From Nautilus pompilius (lineage: Eukaryota; Mollusca; Cephalopoda; Nautilida; Nautilidae): a stretch of 64,000 nucleotides of DNA. Shown here in pieces: positions 12,596 through 26,339 of the stretch. Location of the stretch: positions 16,001-80,000 of the forward strand of contig JACATO010001582.1 of NCBI GenBank assembly GCA_018389105.1, read 5' to 3'. The position numbers and the translations under genes were made by a program. Positions within the stretch are counted from its first letter, which is position 1. Every line of letters begins with the position of its first letter. Under the pieces are notes generated by a model. The model was not told where the DNA came from. It was given only the letters and a program-made list of their open reading frames with translations, and ran no database searches.

Positions 12596-15500
12596 GGGGA
12601 GGAGGAAGGCAGGGGATACATCAGTTTTGTAACCAGGTGAAGCTGCTGTTCAGTAGTGGGGTTTGTTGATACTGACTCCAGACTCAGATAAACACAGATG
12701 ATGCGCTTACAAGATTCCCTTCCAGTCACATCAGTAACTGATCTCAGTGGAGCCAACTGTTAGTATTAGACAATCTGGCAGCCTGGAAAACATGTCAGGT
12801 TACTGGCTATGACAGTAGTCAGTAGCCAAAGCAGTGATGGGGGATTAGGAGAAATGTGTAGTTGGTCAGTGTTTTTCCTGCTGGAGGCTGCTCAGTAGTT
12901 ACTGTACCTAAAGATGGGGTCAGTGTAGAGCCTAGAACTTAGGGAGTACCACAATTCCAATCTACTGTCTGGAGGAGTGAAATGTGTTAATCAGTGGAGT
13001 GTAATTTAAGAGAAACACCAGAGTACAAAGATAAAAACAGATACAAGCAAGTTAAGAAACCTTCATCACCAGAGATTGTTCAGCTTATTTACCAATAACA
13101 GACATTCCGGTAATAACATCATCAAAGTATTACAAACCTGACACTTGAATGCAGCACAATTTGTATTTGTTGAAATTTTCAAAGTTCAAAGAGAAAGGGA
13201 TCTCTTCATATAGTTTAATGAAAATATTCAAATACCCAATATGGTTTGTATACTAAGTCATTGACCAGAAACGTACAGGGAGGATAAATAAGTAGCTCAT
13301 CAGTTCAGTGATGCTTTGGTCAACAACAACCTGATCTGCATATTTCTAGTGCTATCAACTACTAGGAATGCAACTGCTTCCATCCAACCATTTAACATGG
13401 CAGCGGCAAATAGAGACACTCACTGCCAAATAAATGAAGGAAGACATTGTAACTGTTCTGTAGTAGACTTACCCATCTCTTTTAGAAATAGGGAACATTG
13501 TCAACAAGATGAATACTTTCCTTTATAAAGATAAATGATTATTTCTAGAAATAAAAGTGATACTAAGATTCTTTGGTATTACTATTATAAAGGGTACATG
13601 TGGGGTTTTGTGGACCAATTTTATTGCTAATGATCAAAGAAAATTAAAAACACCAGTTTATTATGAATTCTTTTACATATCACATTCAAGAAAAATCATT
13701 TTAATCAAAATATATTCCAGTCTTTGACGGACTTGACATGAACTACTGACAAATTCTCAATATTTGCATTTTCCAGCCTCGTTAACATTAGATTTTCTTT
13801 CATCTTAAATTCCTGCGAAGTTCCGTAAAACTGACGATAGCCGTCATCGTCTGACTGCAGACCTTTCTGAGTGACAGCTGACAGACCAACAGATTAATGT
13901 TTGTTTCACTGCAGACAATAAATTCCAATCCTGACCAAACATTTAAAACAATGTTTTTATTTCAGACTTCTCATCTAATATTAATGCAAATGATGATCCT
14001 TACATTATCCCTTACAAAAATAAATACTACGTATCAGTGTATAATTTATTGTAGTTCGGTAAACGGAGGCTGGTCGTAGCCAGCTGATGGAATAGTCACA
14101 TCATCAACCTTCACTGAGCTCGGCTGAGAAAGCCCACTAAACTATGAACAACGGTTTGTTGTTAGCAGTGAGCTTATAATAAAAAATCTGTACTGAACAA
14201 AATATCGATACGCTATTATCACAGAGGAGGAGGAGGAGTTATGTGCAGTAAAATCTTACCAATCTCGGACATTTTCAGATAATAGGAAAGCATGAAAAGA
14301 TAAGGTCTGGTGTGTAGTCTCCTTCCTGTCCATGTTGTATAACCAGCTGCCATGGCTGGTTTTAAATGTTGCATATTTACTGAAAGTAATCTGCAATCAC
14401 AAGACTGGTATACCGTACACCAACAAATTTCATTGCATGCTAACATCAAGATACCAAACCAAGATCCGCGCATTAAAAACAGATGACACTGCATTTTACA
14501 ACTGATTTTTTCCACTTCACTCTGTTTGGAAGAAACATTCATCTTCACTGCTATTCTTTGGATTTGGGCTCATTTGATAACATCAACAGCAACTGATACG
14601 ATTTCTTACTACAGCCATTTTCCTATAATACAATTTAACGATTTACTACAGATTTTGGAACTTCTACTTGCAATGAAAAGCAACTTTCCTTCTGTCATAT
14701 CAAATTACTAGCGAGCAATATATGTATCTGATGTGTTCCAATGATAGTAATCAATCTTATCATCGATGGAAAATGTAAGCAGCTAAATCATTTACATAAT
14801 CTATATTTATTTCATAAGTCACCAGATCTTCTCAAGTTACCTACATTCTGTTCATATGTCTAAGTAGAAAAGAACTTTTTAAATATCTGACTAATACCAA
14901 ACATCTGTTATCATCCTAGTTTTAGTCAAGAGCTTGACACATTTCAGGTCTCCATTTGACCAGAACATTTTGGGAGCTTTGTTCTGGTAGAATGATCCAT
15001 TAATAGGAAGACTGGTGGAACATGAATAATAATTTTTTCGTTAAATTATACACACTTCCAAAAACCATTTCATTCTCCTGGAGAATCCCCTCAATCTCTC
15101 AAGATATAATATACCATTATGGTACAAGATCACAATGAATCTCAAACAAATATAATCCTGACCTGCAAGAATATCTGCCTCACTCACCATATAAGTTAAC
15201 CCTTCAATAACCAAGCAAAACTGGTCAGTCTTCTCTCTTTCTAACATACAATTCTGAATCGTTCACAATGTAGACCTTAAGAAAATATCAGAAATTGCTT
15301 TAGGTCTTTGACTTCCCACGCAATTCAATATTTGGATACCTGACAAGATAAAATTGATCTCGCTATTCTGTTAGAATGGTCATCTGGTAAACCAATAGAC
15401 ATTCAAAACCAGCCATTTACTGTATAGAGAGATTAACATGAGTTTAAGCCACCATCTGTTGAGAAATTGTGCAAGATGAAACTTGTACATTAGTTATGGT

Positions 15501-16062
15501 TAAAAACGATCTGTGTGTCACAGGTTTCAAAAGTAAATTTTCAACAATTTTGGTAGTCATTTTCCAATTATATTGCTCTGGGAAACATTCAGTTTTCTAC
15601 AGCTAGAACTCACTCATTTACTTTCTTTCACACTATAACTTAGAATAGTAATAACCTCAACACTAAGAAAACTTTAAAAGTTCATGATACAATTTTACCA
15701 ATTTCTTACGAAGAAATATTTAAAATTGTTCTAACATTTGGAAGTTTTTGTACTGTTTTGGGAATCAGACTCTCTTTAAGTAACACATTTGCTATTAACC
15801 TGTTAATAAGAATGATGTACTAAACCATGTTAGTGGTATTTAGCTATGAAGAATCTTCAATAAAAAAGAAAAAGATGAGTAAAAACATTTAAAAATGACA
15901 ACATTCTCCTTCTTTAAATTATTTGAGGGAGGAAATACTGGACAAATCGATTAGACGAAAAGGCCTTTCAAAGCTCTACAGCACTAACTGAACTTGCAGC
16001 AGTACGATGCCCATTTTTCAAAGCCTGGATTCTGCTAAAGTTTCTAAGCCAAAATTCAAACA
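12596..16062. other. AT-rich stretch, no gene recognised
   Basis: The longest open frame is about 109 codons (14219-14548, - strand) and it shows no recognisable domain. I see nothing else that can be supported. Confidence 0.55.
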
Positions 16063-16070
16063 GGATCAAC

Positions 16071-16182
16071 CAGGGGCGGACTAAGCCATCGGTCAATCGG
16101 GCACTGCCCCAGGGCCCATAGCTACAAGGGGCCCACACTCTTTCAGCACTAAGGGGCCTATAATACTCTCAGTCCGCCCCTG
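16071..16182. mobile_element. 112-bp hAT-type MITE with target duplication
   Basis: The element has perfect 12-bp terminal inverted repeats (CAGGGGCGGACT at the left end, its reverse complement at the right) and no coding capacity. It is flanked by an 8-bp target duplication with one mismatch, GGATCAAC (16063-16070) and GGATCAAT (16183-16190). An 8-bp duplication with CAG-starting ends is typical of the hAT superfamily. Its ends differ from those of the larger hAT element 550 bp away, so a different transposase must have moved it. Confidence 0.88.
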
Positions 16183-16731
16183 GGATCAATGATGTACTCT
16201 CAAGATGACTCCTGTTGCTGGTTCTGTCAGACCAGGCAGGGGAGGTTAACCAGTGTTCGTAACAGCAACATATAGGACATGGCCTAATGTTGGAGACAGG
16301 GCGAGTGTTTCCCGTCTACAGGTATAACCAGATTCTTTCAATTTTATTTACAAACAATATCACTTACACAAACTTATCAACACACCATAAACAAGGTACA
16401 AATAAATCAGTGAGACCAAGAGAACCCCTTTTGTCCCTTCTTTACACAGCAAGTTTTTAGAATAAAGGAAACCTTCATAAGTGAGGTGACACAAGTGCAT
16501 TAATAAGACAACTCAGTAATTATTGATCATTACCATGAGTTATTTTGTTTGTCTCTAAGTAATAATTAAAATATATCGCATCCATTTTATTTAGAAATTT
16601 TTGAAAATAAAATAAATTAAAATTCTGCTGTAGGATTCTATGAGTTTTGAAAAGATCACTGAAGATGCTGATGAATAAGATGTTTGTCCTGAATAAATTA
16701 ACTTCCCATATGAATGCATGTTCTTCTAATG

Positions 16732-19700
16732 CAGTGGTTCTCAATGTGGGCAATTTGATTTTCAAGGGGGGCAATTGAGTACGAATGAAGAGGTCTTGGT
16801 CCAAATTTTCGATTTTTATTTTCTTGATTTTCCATCAGGTAAAGTTATGTTTCAGATGCTATTTTGAGTAAATATTTTTTTTTAGTGAAAAAGGTCTTTA
16901 TTGTATAGTTATTACATAATCACTGTGCCATCGCTCTTCATGTACGTCACACAAAGTGCACGAGGTCATGGAAGAACCTTATTTATTGAATTTGATTTAG
17001 AAATGCGATTCAAAGGGTTTTTGCTAAGTTACCATTATAATAACTGTTTCCTCCGTTTTCTCTCAAAGGAGAGCATTTCCATTTTCTGAAAATTCAGAGC
17101 TCGTAAACAAAGAAGTTGTTTTGATGTTTTCACACAAGGTAATTGGTACATATTTCTTTGGTTGCTCGTGAATATATTTGATTGTTTAGTATTGTGATGA
17201 TACGAGAAGATACCTAAAGTGTCAGAGATGAAAACTTAATAGTCCAAATGCTAATATAATACAACAGTCTTGCCAAATTCATTGTGTGTGTGTGTGTGTT
17301 GCATATTTTTGTCAGACGATTATTGTCAATACATTCGTAAAAATCTGGTGTACTGCACTGTATGTTCTTATATGCTGTATAAAACGAATCGGCATTGTTT
17401 TATTAATTATGTGTTAACTTCATTTCATTTGTGTGTTTACTTGAACGTTCTAATTATTTTATTTCATTTTTGTGTTAACTTAAACGTCTTAAATTCTGAA
17501 AGTGCATTTCACTTCTTAAGATTACTCATTTATTTCAGTCACAGCCTATGCATAAAATGAGTAGTGCAAGCAAAAAGAAAGTTCGTCAGTATTCAGAGGA
17601 ATTTTTGAAATTTGGTTCATACCACTGCTCATGATGAAACCGTCTCGTCTCTTCTGTCTCTTATGCCAACAATGCTTGACCAATGAATCAATGAAATGAG
17701 GTCGTCTTGAGGCGCATTTGAAGGCGAAACATAGTGCGTATGTAAATTCAGATTTGAATTACTTCAAATCTTTAAAGAATAAGTTTGAAAAAAGATCAAC
17801 AATAAAGTCTCTGTTCACTGCACAAACTGTTACTATCAGTCGTACTCTTGAGGCAAGTTATGAAATTTCTTTACTCATTGCTAAATCTGGAAAAAATCAT
17901 ACTATAGGGGAGGATTTAATTAAACCATCAATATCTGCATTTCTTAAAACAGTTCTGGAAAAAGATGTTAAAGCCATGCCACTCAGTAACGACACTGTTA
18001 GGAGAAGAATAGATGAAATGAGTGAAGATATTGAAACACTTGTTGAAAAGCTGAAATCAAGAAAATTCTCAGTACAAATGGATGAATCAACTGTGAGAGG
18101 CAGCGAGGCCTTATTGCTAACTTATGTAAGATATATTGATAAAGGTGAATTTGTTGAAGAAATGTTATTCTGCAAATCTTTAGATACCACCACTGATATA
18201 TATAATAAACTAAAATACTACTTAGATATCAATAATATACCAATGGAAAACATAACATCTTGTGCAGCTGATGGTGCTCCTGTTATGATGGGCAAGAAAA
18301 ATGGCTGCTTAAAATTGATGAAAGATGAGAATCCGGAGATGCTTCTTGTGCACTGTGTTATTCATAGAGAGAACTTAGTGTCGAAAATATTTTCTCCTGT
18401 ACTTAATGAGGTACTGAAATCAGTTATAAAATCTATCAATGCTATCAAAACTAATGCCAAATGTGAGCGTCTTTTAGAGAAATTTTGTGAAGATAACAAT
18501 TCAGACTATGTGAGACTTTTACTTCACACTGAGGTACAGTGGCTTTCGAAAGGGAATTGTTTGAAAAGATTCATGGAACTGTTTGATGAACTTAGTGGCT
18601 TTCTAAGTGACAAGCCTGAAATGAAGCACCTGCTAACCGTTGATGGAAAAGCTGTTGAGTTATTTAGCAGATATTTTCGAAAAACTGAATGTGTTGAATA
18701 AACAACTTCAAGGAACAAATAAAACACTTGTTGATGCAAAGGCGAAGATATTTGGCTCTATTTCATTTATCGAGTTATGCCAAAAACATATTTCCGACAA
18801 AAATTTTGACCAATTTCATTGGCTAAAAAAATGAGAGCCAACTGAGGCTGCTATGCTTGTCATTGTGGATCATCTGAAAATATTGGCCTCTGATATTAAA
18901 GAAAGATTTTCTGATTTAAAGCAGATTAATTTTCCATCGTGGGTGATGCAGCCAGTGCTTGTGGATTTATCTGATGTTTCAGTGCAGTACCAAGAACTCT
19001 CGGAAATAAAAAATGATGAGTCAGTTAAAACTTTATTCAACATAAAAGGAGCGATGGCATGGCTTTGTGATGAGACAGAAACTAAATACCCAAATTCAAC
19101 TAGCTTTGCAAGGAAACTGTTGTTACCGTTTCCATCTTCATATTTAGCTGAATGTGGCTTTAGCGTTGTAAATGCTTTGCTACTGAAGAAAAGAAATTCA
19201 CTGGATATCAGTAAACGAGGAGATTTGAGACTAAAGCTGACTAAATTAGTGCCTAATATAAAATCTCTTTGCAGCAGGCATGAAGCACAAGGGTCTCACT
19301 AACTTTATTCCGCTTTTCTTGAGGTGTGCTCAAATGGCATTTTGCATTTGATAGGAACCTATACTTTATTGTACAGTAATTAAAATGATCAAATAAGCTT
19401 CCATTCAAATTAGTTTGAGTTCATAGTACATTTCAGTTTTCTATTACATGTTTTGAATTTTTGTAGGAGACAATCCACAAATATCTTCATAAATATAGGA
19501 ATTTTCTCTCTCTTTATTACCTGTGAATTCTCTCTTATTATCATATGTATCATTAAAATCTAATACCACTTAATATTTTTTCTTACAATTTTTTCAGTAA
19601 TTTCTTGCTCAAAACTTTAACTGTCTTTTGTTTATTTCATTTTTCATGGATGCCATGTTCTTTTGAAGCTTGTTTAAACCAAGGTATTGGCGTTTTAAGC

Positions 19701-19821
19701 TTCTTCAGCTGAAACGGAGTTAACTTTTTAAATGATAAGAATTATATATCACCACATGGGGGCATCAGGATTTTAGAGGTGATTAGGTGGGGCATGGCTC
19801 AAAAAAGGTTGAGAACCACTG
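16732..19821 (+). mobile_element. Complete hAT DNA transposon, 3.09 kb
   Basis: Both ends are present: CAGTGGTTCTCAA at 16732-16744 and its exact reverse complement at 19809-19821. The 8-bp target duplication TTCTAATG is perfect (16724-16731 and 19822-19829). Inside is a single transposase frame of the ZBED5/FAM200 (Buster-like) group, in the same direction, with about 0.8 kb of AT-rich leader holding a short GT repeat near 17283. Intact ends and duplication imply a fairly recent insertion. The copy cannot make its own transposase but could be mobilised by another source. Confidence 0.95.
17557..19302 (+). pseudogene. hAT transposase, ZBED5/FAM200-like, disrupted
   Basis: The product would be a BED-finger DNA-binding transposase with an RNase-H-like catalytic core. 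The ATG at 17557 reads MSSASKKKVRQYSEEFLKFG and then hits TGA at 17632. The BED finger continues in another frame (CLLC at 17655-17666, H-x4-H at 17715-17732) but contains an in-frame TGA at 17697. The core then stays open to 18701 and includes the likely catalytic Asp in QMDEST (18081) and in CAADGAP (18270). A one-base insertion near 18656 shifts the frame again. A TGA at 18832 follows a Lys-Lys pair. The C-terminal hAT dimerisation region is open to TAA at 19302 and has the expected Glu in AECGFS (19150). Total lesions are two frame shifts and two nonsense codons; all three catalytic acidic residues survive. Confidence 0.93.
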
Positions 19822-19829
19822 TTCTAATG

Positions 19830-22629
19830 CCTTCATCATTCATTTCAAGGGCAAATCAGGGGACATAACCTTTCACTACATTTCAAATACAGATCTATTA
19901 AAATGAACAGAGTCCTTGTTGTGTCACATAAGGATTTTTATAGGTTTCAAAGTCAAACCAAAATTGTTTTGAAAAAGACCAAAACAACGAAATGAGTGAT
20001 TTATAATTTGTAATATTAGCATTGAAGCCAAATCATAAATAGTAATGGCCCACACGTTAGAACTGTAAAACTCCAATGGCTTCTTTGTATTTTAAACAAA
20101 AGACAGACTACCAAATTCAGCAGCTGTAACTGCAAACCATCTGTTTCCTTTCCTCTCTTTCTCTCTGAATATGGACAACTTTTTAATTCCAGAAATTATA
20201 TAAACAATTTACTTTCTTTAGAATGAAGCCCACCCTTCCAGCATCTTGTGAACACGCTACTTTCATATGGCATATAACAGAGGCATTAGCATTATGCTTT
20301 GGTTATCTCAAACTCAGATTTTCTTCTTCTCTTGGATTAATTGACTGCAATCGTTAACTCGCTATGGTGGACATGGACATCACAATCAGGTCTATTATAC
20401 CAACAGAGCAAACAAATAATCTGTGGCAGGTCGATGATGTACCTCGGAGAAATTCCATGATAATGACCACTGGAAAGAAATGTTTAGAGAGCACATTTTC
20501 GAAATTTCTAATGACTGGTAATGATTCCTTAAAAAGCAAGTCATAGATAGTGAATATTGAACAATCTGACAAATCTATATCAGCTCTGCAAGGGTGGGGT
20601 CTGCTTTGTGATATATATAACTCCATAATAAAGGATAAAAGAGCACAGCTAGTCATCCTTTCTTCTATTTGCAGTCTATCAACTGGTCTACAGCCACCTC
20701 CCTGAAAGTGTCCTCAGAAGGGTTCTTATACTTGGTATGAAAACCTTGAAGAAGCCCTTTCTTTGGGATACAGATCTGAAAGTCCTTAGTCTTCTGTTCT
20801 ACTAACCTGGAGCCACAGAGATCACTTGATGGACTATTAATAAAATATAAGAAAATAAAACATACAGCTATGAATGGCTAACTTAACCAAGTCAGTCTCC
20901 ATCAATGAATAATCAAAGTCTTTGTTTCAGCAGAAAAATACACTACACACCTCTCCATCCACCATAATCATTCCGAATCACTGATAACCAAGTTATGGAG
21001 AATGTTTGTGCTTCAGGTGCTTCTGCAATGGATAGAAAATTCATAGGAGTATAAAATTAACAGTAAATGTTAACAATGTCATAGGTAAAGGATGCTGTTG
21101 CCACCTTGCATTCTCAAGACATCAAGAATAATAAAATTATGAAATTTGGTAATATGTAAATAAGTTAACCAGATCTTTTATCTGAAGAGTCAATCTACAA
21201 ATGTTGTTACGTATAAATAGGAGATTTTTTACCAAGACACTTGAAAACAATGTTAGATTTCAACAGACCTAAGATCAAGTTTGCATTAGCAAGTTAGTTT
21301 ACCTCTGATTACAAACTATGCACATAATATTAATTGGATAGTTTAGATTTAATTTTCCAAAAAGTAATAAAGACTGAGATGGTAATATTAATTATGAGAA
21401 ACAATTATACACAGCTGGTGTGTTGTACATGCAGACAGACATCTTATAGCTCTTGGGATGCATTCTTGGTAAATGGAGGATTATTATATATAAGGATAGA
21501 AAGCATTTGTTACTTACATATGTAATTAACTTTGTAAATATACATTTTATTGATCACCAGACAGTGCTTATTAAGATATATTAAAAACGACTCAATTTAT
21601 ATATTTTTTAAAAAGTGTAAGAGAATAAAAGTCCATCATCAAAAAGCTGATCATTAATATAAATGTATTGGTAACTATCAAGAATGAGACTATTAATGTA
21701 TGACAGTAAAATTACAAGCATTAACGATAAGCTAATCCATGCAATATCAGGAGGATGCGGTTGTTATTCTTTAAAGATACTGACACAATCGATATTAAAT
21801 ACACAGTATTATCGACTCTAAACAAGAATTTTCCAAGCTCTAGACAAGGCATTCAACAATGATCCAGGAGAAGGAAACCTCATCAAAGTGTATATGTGCC
21901 ATTTGCAGCATGGATAAATGTACCAAACAAACAAGAATAATACCATGAAGAGAAAAACTTGGTAAACACATTCTAATAATTACGCACGTTAAGGCCGTCA
22001 TGATGACATCAAGTTATTGATAGAAATTTCCAGAAGTTATATACACAACATACATGTCCCCAGATGGAAGAATAAAAAGCTTATTTTTGCATTGCAGTAA
22101 CATTCTATTTTCTTTACACAAGATCTACAACTACAAGACAATCTTTTGTCCAAAACATGAGATTAATTTTGGGATTATGACACCTGAGCAATTTGCTGGC
22201 TGGAGGTGAAATGCTGCTTCATGTGGTCCAGCATTTCCATCCAAAAATATTTGTCTCATCTACTAATTGTTCTATGATGATGGATGTGGACAATTGTTCA
22301 ATCATCTGAATCGCTTTTAAACCTTAACTATAACAGGCTACAATTTAGGTATTAAAAATTTACACACCTATTGATTGGCAATAATTGTATCTCAAAAGGC
22401 ACCTACATCTAGTGCAAAGTTTAGCCTACATAATCAAATACAACTACACAACTGTGGCGTTAAAGAATAAATGAACAAGTTCCAGTTGAAACACCTTAAA
22501 GTTAAATTTTGGTGAGAGCCCATGTTATTCTAGTGTTTATTTCATAAGCTGCCAGGTCCTGATAAGAAGAGTCCATTTGTGACCCTGGTGTACAAACCTA
22601 AAGATATATCTGAAAACAAGTTGAATATC
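19830..22629. other. AT-rich stretch, no gene recognised
   Basis: All open frames are 100 codons or shorter and none carries a motif I recognise. No tandem array of note. Confidence 0.55.
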
Positions 22630-24768
22630 CAGGTATACCTCTGGCAATGTGGATATGTTCATGCAATCCACTTCATTCTCAAAACTTCGGTGTCAGAGGT
22701 TTCAAGATGAGGTGAATGGGAATAGGTTCCAGTCCTTTGCATACTATACAAGATGTACAAGTCCAATAAATATGACATTATAAAACATTATCGTAGATAC
22801 ACCTTCAGTAAAATAGAAAAAAAAAAAAAATTACCCTCACCAGTGACCTGCATCACTGTTTACCAATGTTGCCGACCTTTGCTCGGACTTGGCGACAGTG
22901 TACAAGTGTTGCTAATCATGTGGTCAACTGCCAGGATCCAAGTTTGATGGGCCTGGCTCTGGTTTCTGAACAGAGGACTTCTTTTTGATGAATGCATCAA
23001 ATGTTGACTGTCTTGTCTTTTCTTCTTCCTTTCTTGTAAAATCTCACAATAGCAAATTTCTTTCAGCACTGCCATGTTCCCAGCCTGGGTCGTTAGTCGA
23101 GAAGGCCTCCATTGCATCCATAATCTTTTCAATATTTTCAGATAAAAATTTCATAATTAGCACTTTTTCTGGCATCTCATTGGCAGCTGGTTCTTGTTCA
23201 TCTCTCATCGGCTGTTCCTTGTTGTTAGTTCTTACAAATCTTTGTTGGTAAGTAACTCCTCATGAGAGTTGAGAAGCTCTTACACATCATCAACGTCTAC
23301 TTCCTTTGCTGGCTTAACATCATTTTAACTGCTGACATCTCGGTCTCAGAGCCAGCAAAGTCACTGACAACGCCTGTCCACAGTTTATGGCACACCACGT
23401 TCATGCACTTGACTGTCACCTCTTGCCAGGCATCTCTCATGTTACCAATTGCTCTCATTATATTTCCAGAAAAATTTTGTCTGCTGCTGTTCATCACAAC
23501 TGTCTAAATGTGCACCTCAGATAATATGCTTTAAGGGTCACAATGATCCCTTGATCCATGGGTTGTAGGATGGATGCTGTATTTGGAGGAAGAAAGGCAA
23601 TATCGACTGGAATGGATATTGATACAGTATCTACGTTTTCAGGGTGACCAGGGGGAATTTTCTAACATCAACAATGCTTTAGGCTTGTGGCCATTTTCTG
23701 GCAATAACTTTTGACAAAGTCATGGATGAACCAGTCACAAAAAACATCCATATTTACCCAAGCTTTATATTTGCCATCCAGATAACTGGCAGATTATTTT
23801 TGGAGAGCCCTTTTCATTGCCCTTGGTATTTGAGAATGATATACAACAGGCAGCTTTATTTCAAATCACCTGAGGCATTTCCACCCAGCAATAAGGTGAA
23901 ACGGTCTTTAGCAGCATTAAATCTGGGTGCATATTTCTGCCCTCTGGATTTGAAGCTTCTTGAGGGCATTCTTTCCCAAACAAGCCCTAACTAAATCTGG
24001 TGGGTAATTACCTCTCAATGTGGCTGGAAATTCACGGGCTGATTGGACAACAGCACTACCTGCCTCATCTGTGAATGCTTGTTCATTTCTGAACTTCTCA
24101 AACCAGCCTCTGCTGGCAGCAAATGTCTCTGAAGATTTCCCACCTTCTTCAAACTTCAAATGTTCAAGGAGACTTAGGGATTTCTCCATAATGTAAGCCT
24201 AGCTGAGTAGCGTATGATGCTTTGTCATATCCATCCAAACCTGAACAATCTCTTCTCCATTACGTTGCTCCTCATGCAAGTTAATTTCTTAGCAGCTGAT
24301 GCCTGCCACTTTCACTGAAACTTTTATACTGTCTGCTCAGATTAAGACAGTTTTCAGTGTGGACTGAGCCATACCTAGCAAGGGAGCCACATCGCATTTC
24401 TTCTCCCCTGCCTCAACTCGTATGGCCTGCATTTTGCATCCAGCAAGATAACAAGCAGCTTCTTGTTAGGCACACACACATCACTACTGCTCGATGGCCG
24501 CTTGGCTGGCACAGGGGTGGCTAATAATGAATATTTTCAATAAAAAGGGAAATGGCGAGATACAATCCTTACGTATATGGCAGGTGTAGGTTTAAACTGA
24601 TGGCTTTTATTTTTGGCACACTTCATTCTGATTTCCTGAAATCAAAACAAGAGACTCTGGTGATGTGTTCTTGTTGGAATCCATTAGTTTCTTTGTTGCA
24701 AAAGAAGGGGGGAGAGGGATAAAACGAACTCTATAATAAAGCAGCTTCGTTATCAGACGCCATACCTG
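22630..24768 (-). mobile_element. Tigger/pogo-type DNA transposon relic
   Basis: The span is framed by imperfect inverted ends. CAGGTATACCTCTGGCAATG starts at 22630, and the reverse complement of the right end, CAGGTATGGCGTCTGATAAC, finishes at 24768. A TA follows the right end, as expected for this superfamily, but the left end is preceded by TC, so the left boundary is tentative. The length of 2.14 kb is close to, slightly shorter than, known Tigger elements. The - strand transposase remains fill the middle. Confidence 0.6.
22860..24470 (-). pseudogene. Tigger (TIGD1-like) transposase relic
   Basis: Reading the - strand from 24470 downwards gives an order typical of Tigger transposases. 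First is a CENP-B-like helix-turn-helix segment (VEAGEKKCDVAPLLGMAQST). Then comes the second DNA-binding block with ASRGWFEKFRN (about 24105-24130). The DDE core follows, with RFTLLLGGNASGD, VNMDVFCDWF, the LPPNTASILQPMDQG block and AYYLRCTF. The C-terminal DAWQEVTVKCMN and an acidic tail close it. Many frame shifts and stops divide it; the longest open pieces are 66-90 codons. The second catalytic block, normally LDNAPGHP, is degraded across a frame shift. It belongs to the Tc1/mariner-pogo lineage and is inactive. Confidence 0.85.
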
Positions 24769-24924
24769 TATATAAATTAAACGACATGGACAAGATAAGA
24801 AAAATAAGCTGTTGCTGTGTTAATCAAAGCCATTAAGATAGTTGGGGCCTTTCCTTTAGGACGTAGATAGTCAATGAACAAATTAATCTGCCAATCCTCT
24901 GACAGACTTTCCCTGTTCAATTAC

Positions 24925-26210
24925 CACGGATGAGAGATGCACGAGATACCCGCACCACCACTGAGATCCTTCAGAACGGCTTCACTTCTCCACCCGACCA
25001 GAGGCATACGACAGGGATGCCCCCTCAGCGCCGTGCTGTACATCATCACCGCGGAACCATGGCAGCCCACATACGAGCGCAGGATGATAACATCAGAGGC
25101 ATAGGACCTACAAAACCCCAGCAATACGCAGATGACACGACTCTCCTCCTGAGGGATGAGGACTTCGCGGCCCTCCAAACATACGAGGAATCTTCGGGTG
25201 CCAGGATCAACCGCAGGAAAACCAAGGCAGCATGGCTCGGGGGAAGTACATCACCACCTGGGTGGAAGACAGAACTAAACTCCTCGGAATCTACTCCCCT
25301 ACTAACCACCGCAGGGACAACTGGACCCCTACTGTTAACCAAACAACCGCCCAACTGACCGCACGGTCTTCCCTAACCCTCTCCCTTTTCACGAAAACCG
25401 ACTCCATCCCGAAAAGTCTAAAATCGTAGGGCGGGCGGCTCCTCCATCGACCGATCGGTTTCCATGGCAGGGGCGCAAACACCTGGCCAACAAACAAACA
25501 GGTAACCAGACTCCCCCGGAGCCGAGGAGGGCTAAACCTCGTGAACAGGGAGAGAGGGAGAGGGGGCATACCGGAGCTCAACAGATAGTAAACACAGTCG
25601 ATATCATAAGGAACGTAGGCGACAACTGTCCCCAGATCGGTTAGGGGCGTACAGGACACCGCCCCCCCCACGTGACGCACCTTACTGACCGGTTAGATCG
25701 AACATGGACATCACAGATAACGAAGTAAGCTCAGGGACACTAAAAGGTGACCTAGAGAACCTATATGGCCCAGCGTGATGTCTGCTCCCTCCCAGAGTCC
25801 CAACCATTCAGGGTCCCGACTACAGGGGGAGAGCAGCCTGAACTCAGCCCCGCCTCGTGGATGGGTACCCGGCCGACATCCACTGGGAGCTCCCTACGAG
25901 GGACTCTCCCAAATGCCTCCAATGTAAGGACCCCCCCGTGTGTGTCTGTTTCTATATTTTAGGCTCCCGAGAACATCTGGCTGCGACAGCTGGACATCAT
26001 ACACGCGCCGGAATAGCAACATCAGTGACAGGGCGACAGCCTTTACTACAAGGCTTACTACGTCCATTCATAAAACCAGCCGGCAGCCAGGCGGTCAAAG
26101 GTCAGCGCCGCCGGCTAATTATAGAACACCGCCCTTCATTTACTTCAATAAACTGTCTACAAATCCCGCACCCTCATCCTTCAGTGAAGCCTCCTCTCTT
26201 TATTCATAAC
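24925..26210 (+). pseudogene. 5'-truncated LINE: reverse transcriptase and post-RT region
   Basis: The 5' end is missing; recognisable sequence starts with ILQNGFTSPP. A frame shift leads to GIRQGCPLSAVLY, the fourth conserved reverse-transcriptase block, and another shift leads to the catalytic YADD (25125-25136). INRRKTKAAWLG and KLLGIYSP match the thumb region. Further on, PADIHWELPTRDSPKCLQC resembles the C-terminal cysteine-containing part of L1/CR1/jockey-group LINEs. At least four frame shifts and an internal loss after YADD make it inactive. The clade cannot be fixed by eye. It lies 160 bp right of the Tigger relic in the opposite direction and is followed by two minisatellites. Confidence 0.8.
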
Positions 26211-26339
26211 TTGTCCCCTTAACCGTCTTCTTTCTCCGTTGCCGACCCGACCCGGGCGACTCCCCAGTAATCACCGGACAAACAAACAAACAAACCACCA
26301 GCAGACGGAGGGAGAACCGTCTCCATCATCAAGTAAACA

